The translations under genes were made by a program, and so were the position numbers. Below the pieces are notes generated by a model, which worked only from the letters and a program-made list of their open reading frames with translations, was not told the DNA's origin and ran no database searches. 64,000 nucleotides of DNA from Molanna angustata (lineage: Eukaryota; Arthropoda; Insecta; Trichoptera; Molannidae), in assembly GCA_963576475.1 (NCBI GenBank), contig OY754981.1:19062570-19126569 (forward strand), in the 5' to 3' direction. Below are positions 55,168 to 64,000 of this stretch, piece by piece; position 1 is the first letter of the stretch, and every line of letters starts with the position of its first letter.

Positions 55168-56263
55168 CTAGTTGCATGTAACACATGAGATCCAACTGTC
55201 GATAGCGATAGTACGTATAGTTGAAGAATAAGTACCAAACTATAAACCCATAAATACAAATTATTTAATATTTTAAGATATTTGGTTTTCTATACAACAC
55301 ATGTACCTAGGTATGTATGTCAAGATAGGATAGTATGGAGGTCAGCCCTTTTTTCCTACCCAGAATATGAAAACAGCATGATGGTATGTATGTGTGTTTG
55401 GAGATTTGTATCAAACAATTAAGTCTTCTTAGATATTGTGTGTAGCCATACAAATACTACCATACAAATTATATACAAATTATATGAAGCAATACTACCA
55501 TACAAATTATATGAAGCAATGTCGTCACTAAATTCAATTTTTATACTAATTGTTAAAAAAAATTTGAGATGTGCTAATACAATTTTAATATTTTTATATA
55601 AAATTAGATTATCTAGTTGGCGTGTTTCAGCTTTTTTCGATATTTTAAAAAAAATTGGAAATATAGGCAGATAAACTCATAAATTTATCATAAAAAAAAT
55701 ATTTTCCTTAATAAAAAATGTTTGAGAAACTCTGGAATTTTTCAAAAAAAAATATATTTGAGTTTTTGTATTTGTCTATGTTTGTACCAATTTTCAATAT
55801 TCTAGCTTTTATGGTTTCTGAGATATATGGAAAAATAAACCAAAATTTCAAAAGTTGGTAACCTCTGACTGAAACGAAAAATCACAATTCTGAGTATAAA
55901 AGTTTTGTAGACTTATAACTGTTTATATATTTTGAAAATTTGGGCTCTGTAAATTGAGCGGATCAAAAGTTGTAAGGGGGGGACGGACACACACCACACA
56001 CAAACATACACACACACACATAGACACACACACACACATAGACACACACACACACATATACAAAACTCACATAAAATGTTCTTCTCCGAATTCTGAGTAA
56101 ATCCATGTATGGGAACATATATGCTGCGAGGCCTCTAGTTGGTGTTATTAGCATGCAAAAAGTCCACTACGCCATACAAAATTTTCCTTCGTACACGCAT
56201 CTTGGCTTAATAATGTCGATTCATTCAGAGAATTGAATTCTCATGAACGAATCGACAGTTGGA
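55168..56263. mobile_element. ~1.1-kb insertion inside the right arm
   Basis: The arm sequence GTGTTAATTACTTGTGG, intact on the left side, is split here. Near the ends are GATCCAACTGTCGAT (55189-55203) and its near complement ATCGACAGTTGGAT (56250-56263), a 14-bp inverted repeat, so the insertion is probably a TIR element. The first ~22 bases before the left repeat are unexplained. It carries an old RTE-type tail (55335-55400, ..AGCATGATGGTATGTATGTG) and the repeat shared with 8560 (55985-56150). No transposase is seen. Confidence 0.65.
55985..56150 (-). repeat. Interspersed repeat shared with 8560-8712, with (CA)n
   Basis: The reverse complement follows the order given at 8560. The CA tract here (55989-56057) has three CACACACATAGA-like units, an expansion compared with the other copy. 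Confidence 0.65.
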
Positions 56264-56562
56264 TTACTTGTGGCAAATCAATGCATTTTAAGTGATAACA
56301 TACTGGGATGTGAATGTGTAGTGGATGAAAATGTGTAATGAGGTGTGTAAAATGTGTCTTGCTTGTTTTTAGATGAATGAAGGGTGCACATTGACAATTT
56401 GATAGAAAATATTTCATTCTTCAGAATCTATCTAATGAAAAATTGAAAATTCCGTGTTATCTACGTATTTGATAGCCTTTGAGTAGAAAATACAATAATA
56501 TTATTATGTAGTTACTTTTATAAACTAATTGACTCGAGGAATGTCTAATATCACGATTTATA
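56264..56562. repeat. Right arm of the inverted duplication, outer piece
   Basis: It runs from TTACTTGTGGCAAATCAATG to TAATATCACGATTTATA, complementary to 54139-54440 on the left. It ends exactly where a half copy of MITE family A begins. Confidence 0.88.
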
Positions 56563-56667
56563 TGACATCTAAAGATATTGTAGAACTCCATATACCTAAT
56601 AATTGTATCCATGATATGGGTAATCACAAGGGTTTTGATTTCGCCGATTGAACGAGACTTGCCCCCC
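56555..56667. mobile_element. Half copy of foldback MITE family A
   Basis: It starts inside the loop (TATGACATCTAAAGATATTG) and contains only one arm, ending ACGAGACTTGCCCCCC. The lost half is replaced by the end of the inverted duplication, so the break is at the MITE's symmetry point. Confidence 0.8.
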
Positions 56668-56669
56668 TG

Positions 56670-57115
56670 TTAATAAATAAATAAATAATGCTTTTGGAAA
56701 CTCTAAACCAGAATATATACATGGATTTCTTTAATAAGTGATGTACTTACGTAGTGTTCCTAAGGCCACATAGGTGACTTTAGGAATACTACTTTCCTCA
56801 ACAGTCCCTCTTCTGATATTACATTTTTTTACGTAATCGTCAATATGATTATTTGAGCACTTAACTAGTATTATTATCAAGTACCTAGTTACCTACTCAA
56901 AATTTGTGAACATATTACAACATTTAAAACATATATTACGCAAATTCTTGAAATCATAAAACAATGAACCTCCTCTTAATCAAACAATTTCATATAAAAG
57001 AGAGAATATAATAAATAATATTAAATAATAATTAAATATATTAATTCTAAATATGTAACTAGATTAAAATATGTACTATTTATTTATTTCATATTATGAT
57101 TCAATAATTTAATGA
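56670..57115. other. No gene seen
   Basis: AT-rich sequence without a recognised repeat. Confidence 0.45.
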
Positions 57116-57117
57116 TA

Positions 57118-57487
57118 ATCTATATATACATATATACAAATGGATGTATGTTTGTTTGTTTGTTTGTATGTAAGCGATGGACTCCCAAACCAACCATCTG
57201 ATTGCGATGAAACTTTGGGAATTTCTTCAGCTCATTCCGGAGAACGTTAACGCGTTATAATTTATTTATTAATTTATTCGATATTACACAAAGAAAAATT
57301 GAAATTAAAATGAAAATAGGGACGAAAGGGAATAAAGGGATGGAAGGGAATAAAAAGACGGAATTATAATTAGCGAATATAGAAAAGAATGTTAAATAAT
57401 AAATAAGAAACATACCGATTAACCATTTTTATATATTTGGAGGTAAATAATTATACAGGCAGGACAACGTCTGCCGGGTTTTACTAG
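57118..57487 (-). mobile_element. Composite element, short copy 2 without expanded arrays
   Basis: In the minus reading it starts CTAGTAAAACCCGGCAGACG and ends near CATTTGTATATATGTATATA. Before the end stand CCCAAAGTTTCATCGCAATC and a string of (AAAC)n. The middle keeps only a hint of the minisatellite (on +: GGGACGAAAGGGAATAAAGG, GATGGAAGGGAATAAA). It shows the family's basic ends without the long arrays of copies 1 and 3. Confidence 0.75.
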
Positions 57488-57552
57488 TTTAATATAAAAT
57501 AAGAACACCCATATACATAAGAGGAAGCCTAGGAGTGCGCGATATATCCATA

Positions 57553-57712
57553 TCAATACCATCACGCCCTTTCCCTATTTGGGGTAGGCAGAGAGAACCG
57601 AACTCCAGACTCCTCTCTCGACATATATTTTTCGCTTCGTTTTCGTCTATACATCTTCTCATACACGCTCTTCTGTTATAATTACTTCTATCGTCTCCAT
57701 CTTTCCGAATTC
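57553..57712 (-). mobile_element. RTE-type LINE 3' fragment, decayed
   Basis: On + : CCATCACGCCCTTTCCCTAT, GGGGTAGGCAGAGAGAACCG, then TCGCTTCGTTTTCGTCTATA, CATACACGCTCTTCTGTTAT. This is the reverse of the family end (SAYPVRDM, RRCM region) seen at 45484. Confidence 0.6.
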
Positions 57713-57734
57713 CTTTTTTTTACAAAAAGCACAC

Positions 57735-57994
57735 TTATATGGCGCGGACATGTTTGTAGGAATATATAGGGAACGTTCCACTTTAGATGAAAAGAAGTTG
57801 TGAGGCAGGATATGCTAAGTAAAGGAGTTACCCCAGAAGATGCGCAAAACCGAAGACAGTGGAAGCGTAAGACGCAAAAGCAGACCCTATCATCATGTGG
57901 GACAATTGCTGCGGAAAAAAATCAATCAGATGATTATGTAATAATTTATTATCAATTTATTCCATCTTTGATGGAAATGTACGAAGTCGTGTAG
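57735..57994 (+). pseudogene. LINE C-terminus of another family
   Basis: In frame from 57740: WRGHVCRNI, stop, GTFHFR, stop, KEVVRQDMLSKGVTPEDAQN, RRQWKRKTQK. The order 'WxGHVxRM ... VxxDMxxxGxTPEDAxDRxxWRxxxRKADP' is a common insect non-LTR C-terminus. Two in-frame stops show decay. The ORF of 64 codons from 57800 is the surviving end, read through into unrelated sequence. Confidence 0.65.
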
Positions 57995-57999
57995 TAAGT

Positions 58000-58535
58000 A
58001 TGTAATGGAAGAATGCTTCTGTGAATCAAATAAAATGTCATGTATCAATAAAGTACTGTGTGTTGATCAGTTCTCTCTGCCAGCCCCAAACAAATTAAAG
58101 ATCCACTTATGTCTGTTTAACTTATGTCTTTAAAACTTAAATAAATTAGTAAAAATACCAATATCTACATAAACAAAACGAGATTTGTAATTCGATTGAA
58201 AACATTGCCGTGGTCGGAATAGATCTTTTGATGGTTGAATATTGTTTGCCTTGTACTCGCTCAATTACCATTTCAAATATTTACTTAAGTCTTTTCTTAT
58301 TATTAATGCAGTTTAAGTATGATTTTACGAAATTATAATGGAATAAACAATGAATTATAAATATATTACGAATCAATGAATTTATTTTCACCTAATAATA
58401 TGCGAGTTTGAATTGATTTAAAATATCTAAATTTAATGAAAAATTGAGGAAATAATAAGGAGAAAATGAATGTCTGGAAAATCCCAAAACTCACCAAATC
58501 AAAAGGTGAAAAAACAGATACCCTAGCAACCTTCA
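58000..58535. other. No gene seen
   Basis: AT-rich, nothing supported. Confidence 0.45.
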
Positions 58536-58539
58536 ACCA

Positions 58540-58731
58540 CACTGAAAAAAATAATAGTGCCCACCGAACTGGCTACCTGAATTTTTAGCCAAACCTTTGT
58601 TATTAGTAATAAAAGTATATGTTTATGAATACACTGTTTGGTTAAACACACAAAATATTAAGTAGCACGAAACGAATTGTTTTATAGTCACTTTAGTTCG
58701 GTTAATTTTAACATTACTTTTTTTTTCAGTG
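58540..58731. mobile_element. 192-bp MITE with CACTGAAAAAAA ends
   Basis: It starts CACTGAAAAAAATAATAGTG and ends with the complement of CACTGAAAAAAAAAGTAATG. A second matching block (CCGAACT near the left, AGTTCGGTTAA near the right) extends the inverted repeat. The size and CACTG-A-run ends are like Tc1/mariner-derived MITEs. The flanking dinucleotides (CA/CA) do not show a clear TA duplication. Confidence 0.6.
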
Positions 58732-58739
58732 CAATATAA

Positions 58740-59490
58740 AAAGAAGAAGAAGAATGATCGGGTGAAGCAGCTCGTACCTCGAACGTGACCCAAATAAGAT
58801 TATTTTCTGATTTTCATGTTCGTTTGCAACTCTATCATTTCTGTATCTCTGAAGTACTATCGAGTTTCTGACCATAGGTAATGGTTAATCGAGATGTTGG
58901 CATTTTAAACATTATTACGATTAATGTTGATTGGATAGTTCTTGGTGAAATCTCATTTAATTGCATTTATGGAATATGTTGAAATAATTTGCAATTACCT
59001 ATTTGTGTGTAATAATAACTTGTATGGAACAATCGTCAGTAACGATGTTATATACAGGTATTGAAGCTCAAATCCTGGGATGGAGGCGGACTAGGAATAT
59101 AAATTAATAATATTTTGATACAAAGGTATCGTTCCTTCGATAATACAATCAGAGCTTCAAGTTGTGAATTGAATCATTTTGCACATTTACTTAAAATGGA
59201 TTTCTCGATCAAATAATACTTGTTTAATAATATTTCCATTAGAAAGAGATCTTTTCTTACGCCCTCATACATCCTTTATTGCACATATCCCCACATCATC
59301 ATCTTACACATGCAAACACACCACAATCCTCACAAAAAAACCTTATTGAGAATTTATTTACCATTAATGTATTGCGTAATAATTGTTAGTATTGGGTACC
59401 TCCGAACAGGTTTCGCCTAGTCAGGTAATACATTCGATTATAATATATAAATTTAGTTCTATTGTATTAAATTGGTGTATTATTGAAATA
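58740..59490. other. No gene seen
   Basis: AT-rich. The 66-codon + frame at 59220 is unlike known proteins. Confidence 0.4.
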
Positions 59491-59494
59491 AATT

Positions 59495-59735
59495 GTCGGC
59501 TTCCGTGACTCAGTTAGGAAGGTACCTGCCTGCTGATCCAAAGGTCCCGGGTTCGATTCCCGGCGAAGGCACAGTTTTTAATTGTGTTTTAAGTCTGTGT
59601 CTGTGAGACAGTAAATGTAAGTCTCCAGGAAGTGGAAACTTCTTATTGGGTGCGTGTTAATTAATATTTTACATAGTACCTACCTGTTAGTTGCCCGAGA
59701 AATAATATAAAATAATGTATAAAAATAAATAAAAA
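59495..59735 (+). mobile_element. SINE family B, full-length copy
   Basis: GTCGGCTTCCGTGACTCAGT, CTGCTGATCCAAAGGTCCCG, GGTTCGATTCCC (B box), CACAGTTTTTAATTGTGTTT, GTCTCCAGGAAGTGGAAACT, TATTGGGTGCGTGTTAATTA, CCTGTTAGTTGCCCGAGAAA, then A/T-rich tail. Confidence 0.9.
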
Positions 59736-59739
59736 ATCT

Positions 59740-60620
59740 CGGCTTTGGTTGGTGTTTTTTCACGTTTTTATTTATTAAAAATCATTTTGTTTAAGTAGGT
59801 ATTAGTTAATTGATACAACCACTTCTTCTCCAGGACGGAATAAAGCCTATCCAGAAAGAAGAGCGCTTGCTTCAAAATATTTACATCCTTGACTGTTTAC
59901 TGTAGTAGATATTTTGAAAATCCTTTGTACTTAATCATTATTAATTACTGAAAAAAATCATGTGGTACTTAGCCTTATAATACGTAATATTAGTGTGCAC
60001 TAATATGACGTATTATACGTACAGTCAAAATATTTTATAAATATAAATTGGTAATAAACCTTATTGATGTTTGTGAATTGTTAAGTAATTTATTTTTAAT
60101 AATTTTATTAAAAATGTTTCCATTTGATTCACTGACTCAATGTGTAATACAACACTTCCTTGTATATATATATTAGGTATGTCAGTATGTATGTATGTAC
60201 ATATATATGTACGACATGGACACTACCATTCGATCTGCAGCACAATATGAAATTAGTTATAGCTAGCATCAAATGGGAGGGTGCAGTGTTGCCTGTAATA
60301 ATGACCACTTCAACAACAACATTTATTGTTATATCGTTTTTTTCATACGGTTAACATTTCTTCGACACGTTTTATCAACACTGAAATTCGAATTTGTTAT
60401 ATATCCAAGTAAAAACTTTATCCCCAAGTCTCTAAAAATAGACCACGTTGTCATCAAGGTATTGAAATATTTTTCTGTGGTCAAAAATACTTAAACGTCG
60501 TAAAAACAATTCCATTTTTTTCTGAATTTACTAGAAGTTTCATGTTGTTTGTTTTATAGCAATAAACTCATGTTTTTGGACTTGATAGAATAGAAAATAA
60601 TAATAATAATAATAATAATT
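59740..60620. other. No gene; one hairpin
   Basis: A near-perfect hairpin at 59980-60018 (ATAATACGTAATATTAGT, GTGC, ACTAATATGACGTATTAT). An (AAT)n microsatellite at 60598-60619 precedes the LINE tail. Otherwise empty. Confidence 0.5.
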
Positions 60621-60624
60621 ATTC

Positions 60625-60918
60625 CATTAAACTTATTCAACAGTTTAAAAACCATCAAATTACCTAAATACACATACTTCACCATGCAAAAAGCAGCCAT
60701 ATAAAACACATGCAGACTGGTGAGGAAATTCCTCCAAATCGACGACACTACTGACCTTACGAACACATAAATACTACACATGGCACCAACACACAAAACA
60801 CCACATTTTATACACTCAGTAAGGATAGCACTTGGCAGCATTGCTCGTGCTACCCCAAATCCCACCAGGTGATAAACCTGAGAAGGTATTAAAGAGCTCG
60901 AAATAATAATAATATATT
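60625..60918 (+). mobile_element. LINE 3' end with (AAT)n tail
   Basis: The + reading, broken by stops, has TYTMQKAAI, NTCRLVRKFLQIDD and VRIALGSIARATPN, followed by GAGCTCGAAATAATAATAAT. Two recognisable short stretches and the (AAT)n end suggest a Jockey/CR1-like non-LTR tail. The minus 124-codon frame is its shadow. Confidence 0.5.
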
Positions 60919-61019
60919 TATTAAACACTAGTGAACACCCGGCAAACTTCGTATTGCCTGTATAATTAAAAATTGTCCTCCATAACCACCCGCCGCTTCA
61001 GACTCTTCAATACCTCCCA

Positions 61020-61745
61020 TCCCTTCAGTACTTCCCGTCCCTTCAGTACCTTCCGTCCCTTCAGTACCTCCCTCAGTTACTCCCGTCCCTTCAGTTACTC
61101 CCGTCCCTTCAGTTACTCCCGTCCCTTCAGTTACTCCCGTCCCTTCAGTTACTCCCGTCCCTTCAGTTACTCCCGTCCCTTCAGTTACTCCCGTCCCTTC
61201 AGTTACTCCCGTCCCTTCAGTTACTCCCGTCCCTTCAGTTACTACCGTCCCTTCAGTTACTCCCGTCCCTTCAGTTAATCCCGTCCCTTCAGTTATTCCC
61301 GTCCCTTCAGTTACTCCCGTCCCTTGTGTTACTCCCGTCCCTTCAGTTACTCCCTTCCCTTCTGTTACTCCTGTCCCTTCAGTTATTCCCGTCCCTTGTG
61401 TTACTCCCGTCCCTTCAGTTACTCCCGTCCCTTCAGTTACTCCCGTCCCTTCAGTTACTCCCGTCCCTTCAGTTACTCCCGTCCCTTCAGTTACTCCCGT
61501 ACCTTCAGTTACTCCCGTCCCTTCAGTTACTCCCGTCCCTTCAGTTACTCCCGTCCCTTCAGTTACTCCCGTCCCTTCAGTTACTCCCGTACCTTCAGTT
61601 ACTCCCGTCCCTTCAGTTACTCCCGTCCCTTCAGTTACTCCCGTCCTTTCAGTTACTCCCGTCCCTTCAGTTACTCCAGTCCCTTCAGTTACTGCCGTCC
61701 CGTCAGGCCTGCCGGTACCTCCCTTCCCTTCATTACCTCTCGTCC
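61020..61745. repeat. 18-bp minisatellite (CCCGTCCCTTCAGTTACT)n, about 40 copies
   Basis: Units are mostly identical; variants are few (CCTTGTGTT, CCTTCAGTTATT, ACCTTCAG). Eighteen bases is a multiple of three and contains no stop in two + frames, so the 101-, 144- and 142-codon frames here (YSRPFS repeats) are repeat artefacts, not genes. Confidence 0.97.
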
Positions 61746-61769
61746 CTTAAGTAGGTGAAGAAAAAGTTT

Positions 61770-62640
61770 AATTCCCGACACAATACTGGGAAGACCTACG
61801 AAGAGATGAAAGGACAGTTGGACCTTCTTTTTCCAGGATTCTCCAACTTCATAGGTAAAATGAACAAATACACGATAAAGAAGAAGAAGAAGAAGAAAAA
61901 AGGTTGAATCCAGAAACCGTTCTGGAAGACCTGTGAAGGGATGGTAGGACAGTTGCATCTTATTCTCCCAGGAAACTCCACCTTCATAGGTGAAATGACC
62001 AAATACACGATAAAGAAGAAGAAGAAGAAAAAAGTTTAAATCCAGAAACTGTCCTGGAAGACCTGCGAAGAGATGAAAGGACAGTTGGAGCTTCTTCTCC
62101 CAGAGTATAAGGTCATTTTACCTTCATAGTTAAAATGACCTTATACCCGATGAAGAAGAAGAAGAAGAAGAAGAAAAAAATTTTAATCCAGAAACCATCC
62201 CGGTCATATGCTCGACAATTCACCAAAGTTTCATTGTAATCGGATGAACGGTTCTCAGGATAGTCCACCTTCATAGGTAAAATGACCTGATACCCGATTA
62301 AGAAGAAGAAGAAGAAATTATTTTAATCCAGAAACCATCCCGGTCATACGCTCGACAATTCACCAAAGTTTCATTGCAATCGGATGAACGGTTTTCAGGA
62401 TAGTCCACCTTCATAGGTAAAATGACCTGATACCCGATGAAGAAGAAGAAGAAGAAAATTTTTTTAAATTCAGAAACCATCCCGGGCATACGCTCGACAA
62501 TTCACCAAAGTTTAATTGCAATCGGATGAACGGTTCCCAGGATAGTCCACCTTCATAGGTAAAATGACCTAAAACTCAATGAAGAAGAAGAAGAAGTTAA
62601 AATTTTTTGATCCAGAAACCATCCCTGGTATACTCTCGAC
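61770..62640. repeat. ~140-bp tandem repeat with (GAA)n in each unit
   Basis: Six to seven units repeat CCAGAAACC(A/G)TCC..., CCACCTTCATAGGTAAAATG, ACC..ATAC.CGATGAAGAAG. The first three also contain GAAGACCTGCGAAGAGATGA; the later ones carry CACCAAAGTTTCATTGCAAT and CGGATGAACGGTT, i.e. they repeat the element's own 3' end. Confidence 0.9.
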
Positions 62641-63007
62641 AGTTCACCAAAGTTTCATCGCAATCGGATGAGCGGTTTAGGAGCGCATTCAACACATACA
62701 TACAAACATTCAAATTTATAATATAGATAAGAAAAGAAAACTTACAGAAACAATACACCACAGAGACCACTCTGTATTTATATAAAACAAACAAAAAAAT
62801 ATAAATACAAAAAACATGATAAACAAAAAAAGAATAATAATAATAATAAACTAACCATGGGTGCTCCCTGATTGGCATTATTCCATCACTTTACCTATAT
62901 CTATCTAACTAGGAATAATTCATGTTTTAAGACAGACACTTTCAATGTATTTTCACTACGCTTTTACATCATGCGATAGAAATTTCAATCGATTGAATCA
63001 AAAAAGA

Positions 63008-63050
63008 ATAATAATATATTATTTAAATATTCTTAAATAATATATTATTT
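63008..63050. repeat. AT palindrome
   Basis: ATAATATATTATTTAA and TTAAATAATATATTAT flank ATATTC. Probably a simple AT-rich inverted repeat. Confidence 0.6.
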
Positions 63051-63059
63051 TATAATTTT

Positions 63060-63640
63060 AGCTCTTATACTCGTATTGAGGACATAACAAGATGGGGACG
63101 TAGCAGAAGATGCTTCTGTACCCTTATTCCCATTCACGTGTAATATTTTGCAATAAGTTCCGTTAATCTTTACGAATGTAAAGTGAATGTTACGTATTAC
63201 GAGCTGTCATTCATAACTATAATCTGTGAATCGAACGAATGTGTTTACGCGTAGCTTTGTGTCTATACACAGAACTTAACACCACCTCGATGTGGCAACT
63301 TGTTATTGGGTGCGTGTTAAATTAATATTTGACATAGTACCTGTTAGTTGCCCGAGAAGCAATATTAAATTAAATTAAATAAATAAATTAATTAGTTAAA
63401 CTTTGCGAATAAATTCACCTGTCGTATGTCATACATATTTCGCTCCAATCAGAATACCGCGTTACGAACGGCGAACGGAAGTTTTCTCGACACAATGCTC
63501 GGTAGTTTACGCAGCTAGTGCGGAAAACAGAATAACAATCTGCTATATGAAACGCATGTAGCGTATAAACTTGTGATTGTTGCCGCGATAAAAGTACCGG
63601 CATAGGCCCGCTGGAGAGACCACGAGGAACGCACGAACGA
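63060..63640. other. GC-richer patch with a SINE-B tail
   Basis: 63290-63395 is the 3' end of SINE family B (GTGGCAACTTGTTATTGGGT, CCTGTTAGTTGCCCGAGAAG). 63400-63610 is CG-enriched (ACCGCGTTACGAACGGCGAA) with a 62-codon minus frame of no known family. Confidence 0.5.
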
Positions 63641-63682
63641 CAAAAGTATTTCCAAAATTGTTAAGACAGAAATATCCAACAA

Positions 63683-63799
63683 CAGAAGACTACCCGGAAG
63701 ACATGCGAAGAGATGAAAGAACAGTTAGACCTCCTCCTCTCAGGATAGTCCACCTCACAAACAGGTCAAATGACCTTATACACGATGAAGAAGAAGAAA
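63683..63799 (+). repeat. Orphan unit of the ~140-bp repeat
   Basis: 'gaagacatgcgaagagatga', AACAGTTAGACCTCC, CAGGATAGTCCACCT, AATGACCTTATACACGATGA, AGAAGAAG match one unit of the array in copy 1, about 1 kb beyond its end. Confidence 0.75.
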
Positions 63800-63980
63800 A
63801 ATTGCTTCTCGGGTAACTAAAAGGTACTATGTAGGTATGATAAATATTAATATAATACGTATTAAAAAATAAATATTCTGGAGATTTTTATATTGATAGT
63901 CTCCACAGGAGATTAAACCCAGGAATCAGGAACTTTGACTCAGGAGTCAGATATTTAACTAACTAAGCCACGAAGGTCAA
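63800..63980 (-). mobile_element. SINE family B, decayed copy
   Basis: The complement has the family 3' end (TACCTTTTAGTTACCCGAGA) and a worn tRNA-like head ending near GACCTTCGTGGCTTAGTTAG. It directly abuts the orphan repeat unit. Confidence 0.7.
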
Positions 63981-64000
63981 TATTATGTACCTAGATATAT

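Larger units (their letters stand above)
60927..62730 (+). mobile_element. Composite minisatellite-bearing element, copy 1 (full length, ~1.8 kb)
   Basis: The 5' end is ACTAGTGAACACCCGGCAAA, CTTCGTATTGCC. The 3' end is 'aagtttcatcgcaatcggat', GAGCGGTTTAGGAGCGCATT, 'acatacatacaaacattc', TTATAATATAGATAA. Between them lie an 18-bp array (61020-61745) and a ~140-bp array (61770-62640). It has no coding capacity for a transposase. The CTAG-type start, TATAATATAGAT-type end and internal tandem arrays resemble insect Helitron/DINE-like elements, but no 3' stem-loop with CTRR was confirmed. Copies 2 and 3 are at 57118 and 42628. Confidence 0.75.

Noticed and set aside
41731..56060. CRISPR-like arrays
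   Set aside because: The tandem repeats here are contiguous or diverged minisatellites without unique spacers, and the DNA is eukaryotic.
60973..61758. Three long + frames encoding (YSRPFS)n or (LLPSLQ)n repeat proteins
   Set aside because: They are produced by an 18-bp minisatellite whose unit length is a multiple of three, inside a transposable element. There is no start context, signal or homologue.

Overview
The window looks like AT-rich nuclear DNA of an insect, most probably a moth or butterfly. The signs are several non-LTR retrotransposon 3' ends whose last residues read like the lepidopteran RTE-type 'SAYPVRDM' tail, two tRNA-derived SINE families, many foldback MITEs, a short TTAGG (insect telomere-type) tract, and the recurrent short palindrome GTAGGTACCTAC. 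There are no operons, bacterial genes, rRNA genes or CRISPR arrays. Nearly all long open frames are AT-rich chance frames or repeat frames.

Only one host gene can be argued from sequence. On the + strand an ATG exon (12559-12668) follows a TATA/E-box/initiator-like cluster (12421-12450) and ends at a GTAAGA donor. A 48-nt exon (13600-13647) has a strong acceptor and a GTGAGT donor. The two join in frame. I do not recognise the product. No convincing third exon was found, so most of the window right of 13.6 kb may be intron or intergenic DNA. Weak coding-like patches lie at 14.6, 24.2, 36.4 and 38.8 kb.

The rest is layered mobile DNA. 0-12 kb: LINE tails, foldback MITEs, SINEs and a dispersed repeat of unknown type. 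15-17 kb: a hAT element with perfect 8-bp target duplications and a LINE reverse-transcriptase C-terminus. 19 kb: a small retroposed insert with 14-bp target duplications, and a relative at 40 kb. 22-23 and 34.7-35.2 kb: GC/CpG-rich islands. 26-28 kb: a THAP-domain relic, a 587-bp TIR element nested in a LINE 3'UTR, and a 220-bp direct duplication. 32-34 kb: a perfect palindrome with 190-bp arms. 42.6-44.8, 57.1-57.5 and 60.9-62.7 kb: three copies of one composite element carrying different minisatellite arrays. 47.6-48.9 kb: a LINE in which 19 codons were tandemly amplified in frame, later split by an RTE fragment and a SINE. 54.1-56.7 kb: a ~570-bp-arm inverted duplication centred on a foldback MITE, one arm interrupted by a 1.1-kb insertion.

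No intact transposase or reverse transcriptase is present, so the elements here are fragments or non-autonomous. All alignments were done by eye. Boundaries are good to a few bases where a terminal repeat or target duplication is quoted, otherwise to about 10-30 bases.
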